Shown here one piece after another: positions 1 through 11,934 of a stretch of DNA of 64,000 nt. The stretch lies in NCBI RefSeq assembly GCF_005860795.2, contig NZ_CP058350.1, forward strand, positions 3,006,501 through 3,070,500, read 5' to 3'. The notes under the pieces are model-generated. The model worked only from the letters and a program-made list of their open reading frames with translations. It was not told the origin of the DNA and searched no databases. Numbering within the stretch: position 1 is the stretch's first letter; each line of letters begins with the position of its first letter. This DNA comes from Peteryoungia desertarenae. GTDB lineage: Bacteria > Pseudomonadota > Alphaproteobacteria > Rhizobiales > Rhizobiaceae. Made by a program: the position numbers and the translations under genes.

Positions 1-427
1 GGCTGGCGAAGGATTGAATGAGATCCCGCGTATAGGCGCGCTTCACGGTGCCGGGTGTGGCAAGAACGGACACCATGCCGGATCGGGTCCGCTCGGCAGC
101 GGGTTTGATGGCCGGAACAGTCCCCACAAAATGCATGTGGGGAAATGCGGCGCGCAGATCAGCGCCGGCAAGCGTGAAGGCCGTGTTGCAGGCAACAATC
201 ACCGCCTCCGGCTCGTATCGAACCAGAAGCTCGGCAAAGAGTGAAAGAATGCGATCCTTCAGCGGCGCTTCCGCCCAGCCGCCATAGGGAAAGCCTGCGT
301 CATCAGCCACGTAGATGAAGCTGCGCTCCGGCATGATCAGACGTGCCTCGCGCAGGACGGTGAGCCCGCCAATGCCGGAATCAAAGACCAGGATCGGCTT
401 CAGTTCATGCCGTCTCTGCGTTTCCAT
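1..427 (-). CDS. murI: Glutamate racemase, 3' end cut by window edge
   Basis: Interconverts L- and D-glutamate to supply D-Glu for peptidoglycan. The minus-strand reading starts at an ATG at 427 and runs off the window at position 1, so about 142 N-terminal residues are visible. They contain the family signatures [12 protein letters not shown] near the N-terminus and VACNTAFT around residue 80, the latter carrying the first catalytic cysteine. The second catalytic cysteine would lie in the missing part. The start lies 23 nt inside the end of the upstream methyltransferase gene, which implies translational coupling in one transcript. Confidence 0.9.
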   Translation of the reverse strand, partial: METQRRHELKPILVFDSGIGGLTVLREARLIMPERSFIYVADDAGFPYGGWAEAPLKDRILSLFAELLVRYEPEAVIVACNTAFTLAGADLRAAFPHMHFVGTVPAIKPAAERTRSGMVSVLATPGTVKRAYTRDLIQSFAS

Positions 428-1244
428 CTGCGTCTTGCCCGTCCCCTGTCGCCGCCCCAGTTTTTACGTCCTTTGCCGCCCACCTGCGCTGAAAGCGGTC
501 AAGCGACGACACGACACCCCTGAGCACCTTGATCTCCTGGGACGTGAATGCGCGACGGGAAAGCACCGCCCGCAGATTTTCCACCATTCTCGGCTTTTTG
601 GAGGCTGGATGGAAATAATTTCGAGCGTCGAGTGCGTCCTCGAGATGCTCGAAGAGGCCAATCAACTCGGTTTTGGTCGCCGGCGTCTGCTCCACGGCAT
701 CGAATGGCACAGCGGCAAGGTCCTCCATGCCGGACTTCATCCATTCATACGACATCAGCAGCACCGCCTGCGCAATGTTCAGCGATGCAAAGGCCGGATT
801 GACCGGAAAGGTCACGATTTCGTCAGCCAACGCGACCTCTTCGTTGGAGAGGCCGGATTTTTCACGACCGAACAGGATGCCGGTTTTCTCGCCAGCAACA
901 AACTTTTGCCTCAGCGTCTGCGAAGCTGTCACGGGCGAGCGCACGGGTTTGAAACCATCGCGGAACCGGGCTGTCGTAGCATAGACAAAATTCAGGTCGG
1001 CAATCGCATCCTCAAGCCGCTCATACACCATGACGCCGTCGATGACGTGATCAGCCTTTGAGGCCGCTGCCCTCGCCTTTTCAGATGGCCATCCGTCACG
1101 AGGGTTCACAATACGCAATTCCGCAAGACCGAAATTGGCCATCGCTCGCGCCACCATTCCGATGTTTTCGCCAAGCTGCGGCTCCACCAGAATGATCGCC
1201 GGCCCTTCGGCCAGCAGAACCTGCTCGCTGTTTGTTCCTGCCAT
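405..1244 (-). CDS. trmJ: TrmJ/LasT-like RNA 2'-O-methyltransferase (SPOUT family)
   Basis: A 279-aa SpoU/TrmH-type methyltransferase that would 2'-O-methylate tRNA, by family at position 32 of the anticodon loop, using S-adenosylmethionine. Visible signatures are [21 protein letters not shown] near the N-terminus, [15 protein letters not shown] in the middle and the trefoil-knot motif [12 protein letters not shown] around residue 165. The C-terminal 100 residues form a helical extension typical of alphaproteobacterial members. The ATG at 1244 is preceded by an AAGGGG ribosome-binding site. The gene overlaps the start of murI. The exact tRNA target is inferred from family only. Confidence 0.85.
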   Translation of the reverse strand: MAGTNSEQVLLAEGPAIILVEPQLGENIGMVARAMANFGLAELRIVNPRDGWPSEKARAAASKADHVIDGVMVYERLEDAIADLNFVYATTARFRDGFKPVRSPVTASQTLRQKFVAGEKTGILFGREKSGLSNEEVALADEIVTFPVNPAFASLNIAQAVLLMSYEWMKSGMEDLAAVPFDAVEQTPATKTELIGLFEHLEDALDARNYFHPASKKPRMVENLRAVLSRRAFTSQEIKVLRGVVSSLDRFQRRWAAKDVKTGAATGDGQDADGNAETA

Positions 1245-1332
1245 GGAGTACCCCTTGAAGAAATCTGAGGGTCCATGACACAGATTTCAGCCGAGGCAAA
1301 GAGCAGCTGCCCGCCTCATCCACCAGAAGGGT

Positions 1333-1926
1333 TCACCACTCGTTCGTCCGAAAGAAATCTATCTGCCCCTTGGCGAGATCGGCAAACTGGCGCTTGATCG
1401 ATGTGGCTGCATCGCCGCCATTGTATTCATCGGACCAGAAGTCATCGATGACAAAGCGGTCATCTTCGCGGATGACATGGAAAATCGTGTTCGGGGTCTT
1501 CAGATCGGGCGTCCAGCCCCAGCAGGACACCGCATCGAAATAGACCGCAACCGGAATGACCTGCCCCTTCTGCGGCAGAACCTCAAAGCGCCCGTCCTTC
1601 AACGGGCAGCTGTCCTGGCCACCGATGACGGCATCGAAACCGAGCAGGTAGCCCTGATTGTCACCCAGTTCGTCACCATATCGGGCCATCCGATAGACGT
1701 TGGCAAAGCTCTTGCTATAGACGGTCTGCAGATAGACATCGTTGAAATAGCCATCCTCGAGCGGCGGCTCGATTTTCGGATCCGTTAGTCCCGCCACCAC
1801 CATGACCTGCCTGACCGGCAAGGTCGGATCATCTGCTTTGGCAGCCTCAGGGCTCAGGAAAACAGCCGAGACAATGAAGAAAAGGGCCGCAGGAGCAATC
1901 CACGTCGTTTTGAAGCGTCTTGTCAT
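1333..1926 (-). CDS. Exported hypothetical protein, DUF3828-like (paralogue A)
   Basis: A 197-aa protein with an N-terminal signal peptide (hydrophobic stretch about residues 9-28, likely cleavage after AKA near residue 31), so probably periplasmic. The mature part has two cysteines (GQDSC and SCWGW) that could form a disulfide. Near the C-terminus it has FHVIREDDRFVIDDFW, closely matching FHVIEEGGRTVIDDIY in the gene immediately upstream. Its ATG overlaps the stop of that upstream gene as ATGA, so the two are co-translated tandem paralogues. The family assignment to DUF3828-like proteins is tentative and the function is unknown. Confidence 0.75.
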   Translation of the reverse strand: MTRRFKTTWIAPAALFFIVSAVFLSPEAAKADDPTLPVRQVMVVAGLTDPKIEPPLEDGYFNDVYLQTVYSKSFANVYRMARYGDELGDNQGYLLGFDAVIGGQDSCPLKDGRFEVLPQKGQVIPVAVYFDAVSCWGWTPDLKTPNTIFHVIREDDRFVIDDFWSDEYNGGDAATSIKRQFADLAKGQIDFFRTNEW

Positions 1927-2447
1927 TGGCCAGCCGTCTGCTTGAGTTCAGATTTGATCGACTTGCCAGTTTGATGGTTCTCGACCGGATAGATATCATC
2001 AATGACGGTTCGTCCGCCCTCCTCAATGACATGGAAGATCAGCACCGTATCGGGTGCCTCCGAGGGGTCGTCGCTGAAACAGCGGCGATTGTTGAAGATC
2101 GCCGCGATTTGGCCGTCTCCGTCATTTTCGATGCGGATGTTTTCGAACGAACAACCGTCCTGCCCCTGCGCAATCGGATCATAGTCGAAGGGAAAGCCGG
2201 TGGTTTCGCCTTCGGCCAGATCGTAGGGCGGATTGCGCGATGCCAGCTGGTAGGCGGTGCGGAAATCTTTGCTGAAAAGCCGGCTGAGACGATCTTCCGA
2301 AAAGACATCTTCCTCATTGCCCAGGCTCTCCGGGAGCCAGTTTGCTGCAGTGGCGTCAATGACCTCACGCACAGCCCCCGTCCCGTCATCCGCATGAGCG
2401 ACTGGCGTCACGAAAAGGACAAGCAGGGCGAGAGGCAGGTACTTCAT
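1923..2447 (-). CDS. Exported hypothetical protein, DUF3828-like (paralogue B)
   Basis: A 174-aa secreted protein: short signal peptide (hydrophobic residues 3-16, likely cleavage at AHA-DD near residue 19) followed by an acidic mature domain. ATG at 2447 is preferred over the adjacent in-frame TTG at 2450. It shares the pattern GQDGCSF / RCFSD / FHVIEEGG..VIDDIY...KSIKSELK with the downstream gene, so the pair arose by duplication. The 4-nt ATGA overlap with paralogue A indicates one operon. No catalytic motif is recognisable. Confidence 0.72.
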   Translation of the reverse strand: MKYLPLALLVLFVTPVAHADDGTGAVREVIDATAANWLPESLGNEEDVFSEDRLSRLFSKDFRTAYQLASRNPPYDLAEGETTGFPFDYDPIAQGQDGCSFENIRIENDGDGQIAAIFNNRRCFSDDPSEAPDTVLIFHVIEEGGRTVIDDIYPVENHQTGKSIKSELKQTAGQ

Positions 2448-2633
2448 CAAACGATCCGAAGCTGACTGGACAGGACTGGTTCGACTGTAGTTTTAAAGTC
2501 GCTGAGCTCAAGCTGCCTTGAAGCAGGAAATGCGACCATTGTTGGTATCATTTTGTCGAGGTTTTCACGTGATCGGCAGACCCAGCGCTTTGCGTTCTTC
2601 CGCTGGAATGCTATAGCCGGGCGACTTTAACCA

Positions 2634-2651
2634 GAGGGACAAACATCCCTC
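2634..2651 (+). other. Small stem-loop in icd leader
   Basis: GAGGGA-CAAACA-TCCCTC forms a 6-bp perfect stem with a 6-nt loop, 26 nt upstream of the icd start and just ahead of its ribosome-binding site. It could modulate translation or mRNA stability of icd. The roughly 230 nt between 2448 and 2676 otherwise contain no recognisable gene. Confidence 0.3.
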
Positions 2652-2676
2652 AGTTTCATACCGAGCGAGGATTTGC

Positions 2677-3891
2677 ATGAACAAGATCAAGGTAGCCAAC
2701 CCGGTCGTCGATCTCGATGGCGACGAGATGACCCGCATCATCTGGCAGTTCATCAAGGACAAGCTGATCCTGCCCTACCTCGATCTCGACATCGAGTATT
2801 ATGACCTCTCGGTGGAAAACCGTGATGCAACGAACGACCAGGTAACGATCGACGCGGCCCACGCCATCAAGAAGCACGGCGTCGGCATCAAATGTGCAAC
2901 CATCACGCCTGACGAAGCCCGCGTGAAGGAATTCAACCTCAAGGAAATGTGGAAGAGCCCGAACGGCACGATCCGCAACATCCTCGGCGGCGTCATTTTC
3001 CGCGAGCCGATCATCTGCAAGAACGTTCCGCGTCTGGTTCCCGGCTGGACCAAGCCGATCGTTGTTGGCCGCCACGCGTTCGGCGACCAGTACCGCGCAA
3101 CGGATTTCAAATTCCCGGGCAAGGGCAAGCTGACGATCAAGTTCGTCGGTGAAGACGGCCAGGTCATCGAAAAGGAAGTCTTCAACGCTCCGTCTTCGGG
3201 CGTTGCCATGGCAATGTATAACCTCGACGATTCGATCCGTGACTTCGCACGCGCGTCGATGAACTACGGCCTGATGCGCAAATGGCCGGTCTACCTCTCC
3301 ACGAAGAACACCATCCTCAAGGCCTATGACGGCCGCTTCAAGGACATCTTCGAAGAAGTCTATGAGAACGAGTTCAAGGCTCAGTTCGAGGCCGCCGGCA
3401 TCATTTACGAACACCGCCTGATCGATGACATGGTCGCCTCCGCTCTGAAGTGGTCCGGTGGCTATGTGTGGGCCTGCAAGAACTACGATGGCGACGTGCA
3501 GTCCGACACCGTTGCCCAGGGCTTTGGTTCGCTCGGCCTAATGACGTCCGTGCTGCTGTCTCCGGACGGTCGCACCGTTGAAGCCGAAGCGGCCCACGGC
3601 ACCGTGACACGTCACTACCGCCAGCATCAGAAGGGCCAGGAAACCTCGACCAACTCGATCGCCTCGATCTTTGCCTGGACCCGTGGCCTCGCCCACCGCG
3701 CCAAGCTGGATGACAACGCCGAACTCGCAAAGTTCGCCGAGACACTCGAGAAGGTCTGCATTGCAACGGTCGAGTCGGGCTTCATGACCAAGGACCTGGC
3801 GCTGCTGATCGGTCCGGACCAGCCCTGGCTCTCGACCACGGCTTTCCTCGACAAGGTCGATGAAAACCTGAAGAAGGCCATGGCCGCCTGA
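2677..3891 (+). CDS. icd: NADP-dependent isocitrate dehydrogenase (homodimeric, eukaryote-like type)
   Basis: A 404-aa enzyme of the TCA cycle, oxidatively decarboxylating isocitrate to 2-oxoglutarate with NADPH formation in the cytosol. The start region ([16 protein letters not shown]), the loop [13 protein letters not shown], the substrate-binding [13 protein letters not shown] and the cofactor region [14 protein letters not shown] are those of the subfamily shared with mitochondrial and cytosolic eukaryotic enzymes, common in rhizobia. The ATG has a GAGGA ribosome-binding site 7 nt upstream. A strong intrinsic terminator follows at 3921-3948, so the gene is probably monocistronic. Confidence 0.95.
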   Translation: MNKIKVANPVVDLDGDEMTRIIWQFIKDKLILPYLDLDIEYYDLSVENRDATNDQVTIDAAHAIKKHGVGIKCATITPDEARVKEFNLKEMWKSPNGTIRNILGGVIFREPIICKNVPRLVPGWTKPIVVGRHAFGDQYRATDFKFPGKGKLTIKFVGEDGQVIEKEVFNAPSSGVAMAMYNLDDSIRDFARASMNYGLMRKWPVYLSTKNTILKAYDGRFKDIFEEVYENEFKAQFEAAGIIYEHRLIDDMVASALKWSGGYVWACKNYDGDVQSDTVAQGFGSLGLMTSVLLSPDGRTVEAEAAHGTVTRHYRQHQKGQETSTNSIASIFAWTRGLAHRAKLDDNAELAKFAETLEKVCIATVESGFMTKDLALLIGPDQPWLSTTAFLDKVDENLKKAMAA

Positions 3892-3920
3892 TGCATTCGG
3901 TCAGGATGCATGAATTCGGA

Positions 3921-3948
3921 AACCCGGCCAGGCGCCGGGTTTTCTTTT
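3921..3948 (+). terminator. Rho-independent terminator of icd
   Basis: AACCCGGC-CAGGC-GCCGGGTT is a perfect 8-bp stem followed directly by a T-rich tract (TTTCTTTT), 30 nt after the icd stop. Confidence 0.9.
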
Positions 3949-4126
3949 GTGCGGTCGACCGCGCCGCCATCCCGACCCTCCGCGTTTGGCCGACAGCGAC
4001 GCAGGCGAAGAGCTTGGACTGTCCACCCTGCTTTGGTGGCATTGCAAAGGCACCAGACTCAGCGTCCTATGCGCAATGTCAGGAGGGGATCGCTACGGAG
4101 GGGAATCGTGGCGATCAGGGCACATC

Positions 4127-5755
4127 ATGCGCGAAGTCTTGCTACCGAAAACCGTCAGCGTCTTTCGCGAGGGCTATAGCCTCGGACGCCTGCGGGCGGA
4201 TGCGCTTTCAGGTTTGACAGTTGCAATAGTCGCCCTGCCCCTGTCCATGGCCATTGCCATCGCCTCGGGCGTTACGCCTGATCGCGGCCTCTATACCGCG
4301 ATCATCGGCGGGTTCCTCGTCTCACTATTGGGCGGGAGCAGACACCAGATCGGTGGCCCCGCCGGCGCTTTTATCGTGCTCGTTTCGACAACCGTCACCC
4401 TGCATGGGATTGAAGGTCTGCTTCTCGCGACATTCGTCTCCGGGCTGTTGCTGATGCTTTGCGGCGTGTTGAGACTCGGCGACTATATCAAGTTCATCCC
4501 CTATCCGGTGACGATAGGATTCACCGCCGGCATTGCTGTCATCATCTTCGCCAGCCAGATCTCCGAGCTTTTCGGGCTGGCAATGAGCGGTCCGGAGCCC
4601 GGCCCGCTGTCCGAGAAGCTGCCTATGCTCATGGCCAGTCTCCCGACACTCAGCCTTCCAGCAACCGGCATTGCCCTTTTCACCATCGCCGTGATCATCA
4701 TTCTCAGGCGGATGCGCCCTAGCTGGCCCGGGCTTCTGATTGCCGTCACACTTGCTTCAGTCCTCGCTCTTGTTCTTGCTCTGCCTGTTGCAACCATCGG
4801 ATCGAAGTTTGGCGGGATCCCCAACACGCTGCCGGCCCCGGCACTCCCCGCCTTCTCGTGGGACTTGTTCGTCGCCATCCTGCCGGATGCCATTGCCTTC
4901 ACTCTGCTCGGCGCAATCGAATCCCTCCTGTCTGCCGTGGTTGCCGACGGCATGACCGGGCGCAGGCATCGCTCCAACACCGAATTGCTCGCCCAAGGCG
5001 TTGCCAATATCGGCTCCTCTCTCTTCGGCGGCATTTGCGTGACCGGCACGATTGCAAGAACAGCAACGAATGTGCGCGCGGGCGCAACAAGCCCTGTATC
5101 GGGCATGCTCCACGCCCTCTTCCTCCTCCTTTTCATGCTGGTGGCCGCACCGCTCGCAGCCTATATCCCGCTTGCCGCGCTCGCCGGCGTGCTTGCGGTC
5201 GTCGCTTGGAACATGATCGAACGGCCCGCCATCATCGCGCTCATCAAGTCCTCGCGCGGAGAAGCCGTCATCATGATGGTTACATTCCTGCTCGTGATAT
5301 TCCGCGACCTAACTGAAGGCATCATTGTCGGATTTGCGCTCGGGTCGCTTCTATTCATTCATCGCATGTCGAAAAGCATGCGGATCGTACCCGAAACCGC
5401 CGAGCGCCCCGTCGAAAACCTGGACGTGGAAACCGTGATTTACCGGCTGGACGGCGCTTTCTTCTTCGGTGCGGCGGCAACCGCAGGCCTCCTTCTCGAC
5501 CGCATCCCGGATCGACACCGGACCATCGTCTTCGACTGCAGTACGCTCAGCATGATGGATTCGACTGGCGCCTATGTTCTGGCGGGCACCATCCGCAAGG
5601 CATCCCGGAAGGGGATCAGAACGGTGATTGTCGCGTCAGCGCCTGAACTGAAAGAAATGCTCGTGCACCATGAACTGCATGACGCCAATCTGCTCTTCGT
5701 AAGATCGATGCAGGAGCTTGAAACGCTACCCCAAACGGAAAAAGGCCCACGCTGA
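4127..5755 (+). CDS. SulP-family anion transporter with STAS domain
   Basis: A 542-aa inner-membrane transporter of the SLC26/SulP family. These carry sulfate, bicarbonate or other anions; the substrate cannot be told from sequence. The N-terminal two thirds hold about ten to twelve hydrophobic spans, with the family signature near residue 50 (ASGVTPDRGLYTAIIGG). A cytoplasmic STAS domain covers roughly residues 425-535 (FDCSTLSMMDSTGAYVL). The reading frame extends further upstream, but residues before MREVLLPK are hydrophilic and unlike the family, so ATG 4127 with TCAGGG upstream is preferred. It converges on alaS through a shared terminator hairpin. Confidence 0.85.
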   Translation: MREVLLPKTVSVFREGYSLGRLRADALSGLTVAIVALPLSMAIAIASGVTPDRGLYTAIIGGFLVSLLGGSRHQIGGPAGAFIVLVSTTVTLHGIEGLLLATFVSGLLLMLCGVLRLGDYIKFIPYPVTIGFTAGIAVIIFASQISELFGLAMSGPEPGPLSEKLPMLMASLPTLSLPATGIALFTIAVIIILRRMRPSWPGLLIAVTLASVLALVLALPVATIGSKFGGIPNTLPAPALPAFSWDLFVAILPDAIAFTLLGAIESLLSAVVADGMTGRRHRSNTELLAQGVANIGSSLFGGICVTGTIARTATNVRAGATSPVSGMLHALFLLLFMLVAAPLAAYIPLAALAGVLAVVAWNMIERPAIIALIKSSRGEAVIMMVTFLLVIFRDLTEGIIVGFALGSLLFIHRMSKSMRIVPETAERPVENLDVETVIYRLDGAFFFGAAATAGLLLDRIPDRHRTIVFDCSTLSMMDSTGAYVLAGTIRKASRKGIRTVIVASAPELKEMLVHHELHDANLLFVRSMQELETLPQTEKGPR

Positions 5756-5769
5756 GCGCGGGCCTCTTC
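5744..5769 (-). terminator. Terminator for alaS, overlapping the SulP stop
   Basis: GGCCCACGC-TGA-GCGCGGGCC is a 9-bp stem with one mismatch. Read on the minus strand it is followed by a run of five T, so it terminates alaS. The SulP stop codon sits in the loop, so the hairpin may also mark the end of that convergent transcript. Confidence 0.7.
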
Positions 5770-5823
5770 ATCGTAACGACAGGAAGCCACGTCCATGAAC
5801 TTACATGGAGCGACTGCCTATGG

Positions 5824-8481
<2,658 letters not shown>

Positions 8482-8570
8482 GGCACGCCCTTTACCTCGG
8501 CCTCAATTCGGCCTCATCTCAGAAAATCAATGGCTTTTATCGTTGGGCCGTGCACCTGTCCAGCACACAA

Positions 8571-8609
8571 AAGAAAACCGGCCCCACCTCTTTCGACGTG
8601 GAACCGGCA
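8571..8609 (-). terminator. Rho-independent terminator of recA
   Basis: On the minus strand GCCGGTTCCAC pairs imperfectly with GTGGGGCCGGT across a short loop. The stem runs into TTTTCTTTT, 25-60 nt past the recA stop. Confidence 0.8.
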
Positions 8610-8633
8610 TCATTCAACACCCAGCAGAGAAGA

Positions 8634-9722
8634 TCACGCGTCCGGATCAACAGCCGAATCGTCACCATCCGGCCCGCCATTCTCAAGGAACCGCTCGGCA
8701 ATCAAGCCGGCATTCTGTCGGAGCGACAATTCGATCTCTTGGGCAACTGCCGGATTGTCACGCAAGAAAAGCTTGGCATTCTCACGCCCCTGACCCAGAC
8801 GCTGGCTGTTGTAGGAGAACCAGGCACCCGACTTTTCGACGATGCCAGCCTTCACACCGAGATCGATCAACTCACCGGTCTTTGATACGCCCTCACCATA
8901 CATGATGTCGAACTCGACCTGCTTGAAGGGCGGCGCCATCTTGTTCTTGACAACCTTCACGCGGGTCTGGTTGCCAACAACCTCTTCCCGATCCTTGACG
9001 GCGCCGATCCGGCGGATGTCGAGGCGCACGGAGGCGTAGAACTTCAGAGCGTTACCGCCTGTCGTCGTTTCGGGCGAGCCGAACATCACCCCGATCTTCA
9101 TGCGGATCTGGTTGATGAAGATCACCATGCAGTTCGAACGCGAAATCGACGCCGTCAACTTGCGCAGCGCCTGGCTCATCAAGCGGGCCTGCATGCCCGG
9201 CAGGCTGTCGCCCATTTCACCTTCGATTTCTGCCCGTGGCGTCAAGGCGGCTACCGAGTCGACAACGAGAACGTCAATGGCACCGGAGCGGACAAGCGTA
9301 TCGGTGATTTCGAGCGCCTGCTCACCGGTGTCCGGCTGGGAAATGAGAAGGTTCTGCAGATCAACGCCAAGCTTGCGGGCATAGACCGGATCAAGCGCAT
9401 GTTCAGCATCGACAAAGGCGCAGATGCCACCCTTCTTCTGCGCTTCCGCAATCGTCTGCAACGCAAGCGTCGTCTTACCAGAACTCTCAGGACCATAGAT
9501 CTCGATGATACGGCCTTTCGGCAGACCGCCTATACCAAGAGCAATATCAAGGCTGAGCGAACCAGTGGAAACCGTTTCAATCTCAACGACGCTCTCGTTT
9601 GCGCCGAGTTTCATGATCGAGCCCTTGCCGAACGAGCGTTCGATCTGCGAAAGGGCTGCTTCCAATGCCTTGCTTTTATCCACCGATTTTTCCTCTACGA
9701 GCCGCAAAGAGTTCTGTGCCAT
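8634..9722 (-). CDS. recA: Recombinase RecA
   Basis: A 362-aa DNA-dependent ATPase for homologous recombination and LexA co-protease activity in the SOS response. Visible features: Walker [10 protein letters not shown], Walker B-like region [11 protein letters not shown], the MAW motif region [14 protein letters not shown], and an acidic C-terminal tail ([11 protein letters not shown]). The frame stays open to 9806, but ATG 9722 has an ideal AAAGGTGG ribosome-binding site 5-6 nt upstream and gives the normal N-terminus ([20 protein letters not shown]). The extra 28 residues upstream are unlike RecA. A LexA-type SOS box candidate lies at 9781-9795. Confidence 0.97.
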   Translation of the reverse strand: MAQNSLRLVEEKSVDKSKALEAALSQIERSFGKGSIMKLGANESVVEIETVSTGSLSLDIALGIGGLPKGRIIEIYGPESSGKTTLALQTIAEAQKKGGICAFVDAEHALDPVYARKLGVDLQNLLISQPDTGEQALEITDTLVRSGAIDVLVVDSVAALTPRAEIEGEMGDSLPGMQARLMSQALRKLTASISRSNCMVIFINQIRMKIGVMFGSPETTTGGNALKFYASVRLDIRRIGAVKDREEVVGNQTRVKVVKNKMAPPFKQVEFDIMYGEGVSKTGELIDLGVKAGIVEKSGAWFSYNSQRLGQGRENAKLFLRDNPAVAQEIELSLRQNAGLIAERFLENGGPDGDDSAVDPDA

Positions 9723-9780
9723 TTGATCCACCTTTAGGTTATTCAAGCCGCATAGGCAATGAAGCTGCAATGTCGATTTT

Positions 9781-9795
9781 GTACTCTTTTTGTTC
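9781..9795 (-). promoter_or_regulatory. Candidate SOS box (LexA site) of recA
   Basis: The minus strand reads GAACAAAAAGAGTAC. The plus strand, GTACTCTTTTTGTTC, matches the alphaproteobacterial LexA consensus GTTC-N7-GTTC with one mismatch. It lies 59 nt upstream of the recA ATG, where such operators normally sit. Position and spacing are seen; binding is inferred. Confidence 0.55.
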
Positions 9796-9963
9796 TTGTT
9801 GCGCAAGTGCCTGTGAAGCTTCTGGAATCAAACAGGAAATAACCCCATGTTCTGGCTTTGTTTTTAGCTGTTCTGCAAAAACTTGACACCGCGCTTCAGC
9901 TCGTGTCTTTCTGTAATTTAGCCTTGGATTCCGAACCTTGGCAGCAGTTATGAAAGCAATGCG

Positions 9964-10941
9964 ATGAATCACTCTATACTGGTCCTGGGCGGTGCGCATC
10001 TCGACCGGCGCGGCCAGATCTCCGGGCGCACCTTTCCCGGCGCGAGCAATCCAGGCCGCTTCACCGAAGAGGCGGGCGGCGGCGGGTTCAACGCGGCCAG
10101 AAACCTTGCGAGGCTGGGTCATGAAGTCGCGATGATTGCGCCTCGTGGCGGCGATCAGGCCGGCGAAACCGTTCGTGTCGCGGCGGAAGAGGCGGGTGTT
10201 GCCTATGTGCCGCTGACATTTCTCGACCGGGTGACACCTAGCTACACGGCCATTCTGGAAGCCGATGGCAACCTCGTCATTGCCGTCGCAGATATGGACC
10301 TTTACAGGCAGTTCACACCGCGGCGTCTTCGCGCCCGGACGGTTCGTAATGCGATGAATAAGGCGACCGCGCTGATCTGCGATGCAAACCTCTCGGCAGA
10401 AACCCTTCAGGCTCTGTCAGGCGAGGCAAGCACGAGACAGATACCGCTTTATGCAATTGCCATTTCCCCGGCCAAGGTCGAGCGTTTTCGTGGTTGCCTA
10501 GGGGGACTGACCACACTCTTCATGAACGAGGCCGAGGCCGAAGTTGTAGCGGGACAAAAGCCAACCGATCCACATCATTGGCCAGAGCTCCTCCGCAACG
10601 CCGGGCTGAATGGCGGCGTCGTAACGCGGGGAGACCGGGAAGCCATCGCCTTCAACCCGCGCGAAGTTGCCGTACTGGCTCCGCCAAGGCTCAAAGAAAT
10701 TGCCGATGTGACTGGCGCAGGCGATTCCTTTGCCTCGGGCTTCATCTCAGCCAGCCTCAGCGGCGCCACGACGACCGAAGCGTTGCGCCACGCAACGGCA
10801 GCTGCCATCATCACACTCAGATCCCCACAAGCCGCCTCAAGCGCCTTGAGCACCGTTAGTCTGCACCGGACCCTTCAGGAAGTTCCGGTTGCCACACAAG
10901 TTCTCAACCCGGAAAACGACATCAGACAGGCATATCCATGA
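9964..10941 (+). CDS. psuK: Pseudouridine kinase (PfkB family)
   Basis: A 325-aa PfkB/ribokinase-fold kinase proposed to phosphorylate pseudouridine to pseudouridine 5'-phosphate. It has the PfkB first signature (EEAGGGGFNAARNLARLG) and the second signature DVTGAGDSFASGF with the catalytic Asp near residue 255. Specificity is inferred from the next gene: the stop overlaps the start of psuG by 4 nt (ATGA), and kinase plus glycosidase together form the pseudouridine salvage and degradation pathway yielding uracil and ribose 5-phosphate. No dedicated transporter is visible nearby. Confidence 0.85.
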   Translation: MNHSILVLGGAHLDRRGQISGRTFPGASNPGRFTEEAGGGGFNAARNLARLGHEVAMIAPRGGDQAGETVRVAAEEAGVAYVPLTFLDRVTPSYTAILEADGNLVIAVADMDLYRQFTPRRLRARTVRNAMNKATALICDANLSAETLQALSGEASTRQIPLYAIAISPAKVERFRGCLGGLTTLFMNEAEAEVVAGQKPTDPHHWPELLRNAGLNGGVVTRGDREAIAFNPREVAVLAPPRLKEIADVTGAGDSFASGFISASLSGATTTEALRHATAAAIITLRSPQAASSALSTVSLHRTLQEVPVATQVLNPENDIRQAYP

Positions 10942-11864
10942 CCCGCAGCATCTCCCCTCTCCTGCCGATTAGCTATTCCCGCGAAGTTGCTGCGGCAAAG
11001 GCCCGCAAGGCACCGATCGTCGCCTTGGAATCGACCATCATCACCCATGGCATGCCCTATCCGGGCAATCTGGAGATGGCGCGCAGTGTGGAGGATATCA
11101 TCCGAGAAAACGGGGCTGTGCCAGCTACCATCGCCGTCATGGATGGTACTCTCCATATTGGCCTTGAAGCCGAGCAGTTGGAAAAGCTTGCCCAGGCGAA
11201 GTCGGTCATGAAGGTTTCCCGCGCCGATCTGGCCTTTGCCATCGCAGAGCGTCGCACCGGTGCGACCACTGTTGCGGCCACCATGATTGCAGCGGCCCGC
11301 GCCGGAATCTCCGTTTTTGCCACCGGTGGCATTGGCGGTGTCCATCGAGGTGCTGAGGAAAACTTTGATATCTCCGCAGACCTTGAGGAATTCGTGAAGA
11401 CACCGGTCATCGTGGTTTGCGCCGGTGCAAAGGCTATCCTTGATATTCCAAAGACGCTGGAAGTCCTGGAAACACGGGGTGTGCCAGTGGTGACTTTCGG
11501 CAGTGAACAGTTCCCCGCATTCTGGTCGCGGGATTCGGGATTGAAAAGTCCGCTGTCTCTCGACAGCCCGGCCGCGATTGCCAACTTCCAGAAGACCCGC
11601 GACCAGCTTGGAGTTGATGGCGGCATGCTGATTGCAAACCCGGTGCCCGAGACCGACGAAATCCCTAGGGAAGAAATGGAAATCTATATCAGCCGGGCGC
11701 TGGCCAATGCCGACCGCGAGGATGTCACCGGCAAGGCCGTGACGCCCTTCCTGCTCGACAATATCTTCCACCTGACTGGCGGTCGGAGCCTCAGGACCAA
11801 CATCGCCCTCGTAGAAAACAACGCCCGCCTCGCTGCTGAAATTGCAGTCGCAATGATCGAATGA
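10938..11864 (+). CDS. psuG: Pseudouridine-5'-phosphate glycosidase
   Basis: A 308-aa enzyme of the indigoidine-synthase-A-like family that cleaves the C-C glycosidic bond of pseudouridine 5'-phosphate to uracil and ribose 5-phosphate. Motifs include ALESTIITHGMPYP at residues 30-43, the lysine-bearing SRADLAFA, TGATTVAATM, and FATGGIGGVHRGAE. ANPVP near residue 233 is also conserved. The start overlaps the psuK stop, so the two are translationally coupled. It converges on cckA across a 70-nt gap containing a stem-loop. Confidence 0.92.
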   Translation: MTRSISPLLPISYSREVAAAKARKAPIVALESTIITHGMPYPGNLEMARSVEDIIRENGAVPATIAVMDGTLHIGLEAEQLEKLAQAKSVMKVSRADLAFAIAERRTGATTVAATMIAAARAGISVFATGGIGGVHRGAEENFDISADLEEFVKTPVIVVCAGAKAILDIPKTLEVLETRGVPVVTFGSEQFPAFWSRDSGLKSPLSLDSPAAIANFQKTRDQLGVDGGMLIANPVPETDEIPREEMEIYISRALANADREDVTGKAVTPFLLDNIFHLTGGRSLRTNIALVENNARLAAEIAVAMIE

Positions 11865-11877
11865 CCGACCGTCGGAA

Positions 11878-11916
11878 CTGCCGCCGCTCCCTCCATTGTC
11901 CGAGGACCGGCGGCAG
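11878..11916. terminator. Stem-loop between convergent psuG and cckA
   Basis: CTGCCGCCG and CGGCGGCAG form a perfect 9-bp inverted repeat separated by 21 nt, between the convergent genes. There is no U-tract on either side, so intrinsic termination is plausible but unproven. Confidence 0.4.
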
Positions 11917-11934
11917 ACAACCTTCCCTGGAGGA

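Noticed and set aside
2565..2762. Minus-strand frame overlapping the icd start and leader
   Set aside because: It runs antisense into icd, lacks a ribosome-binding site and family features, and would occupy the icd promoter region.
3947..4126. N-terminal extension of the SulP protein from a GTG at 3947
   Set aside because: The 60 extra residues are hydrophilic, start inside the icd terminator region and do not resemble SulP proteins.
9883..9911. TTGACA-based promoter for psuK
   Set aside because: The -35 is perfect, but no acceptable -10 occurs at 16-18 nt spacing, so I did not list it as a feature.
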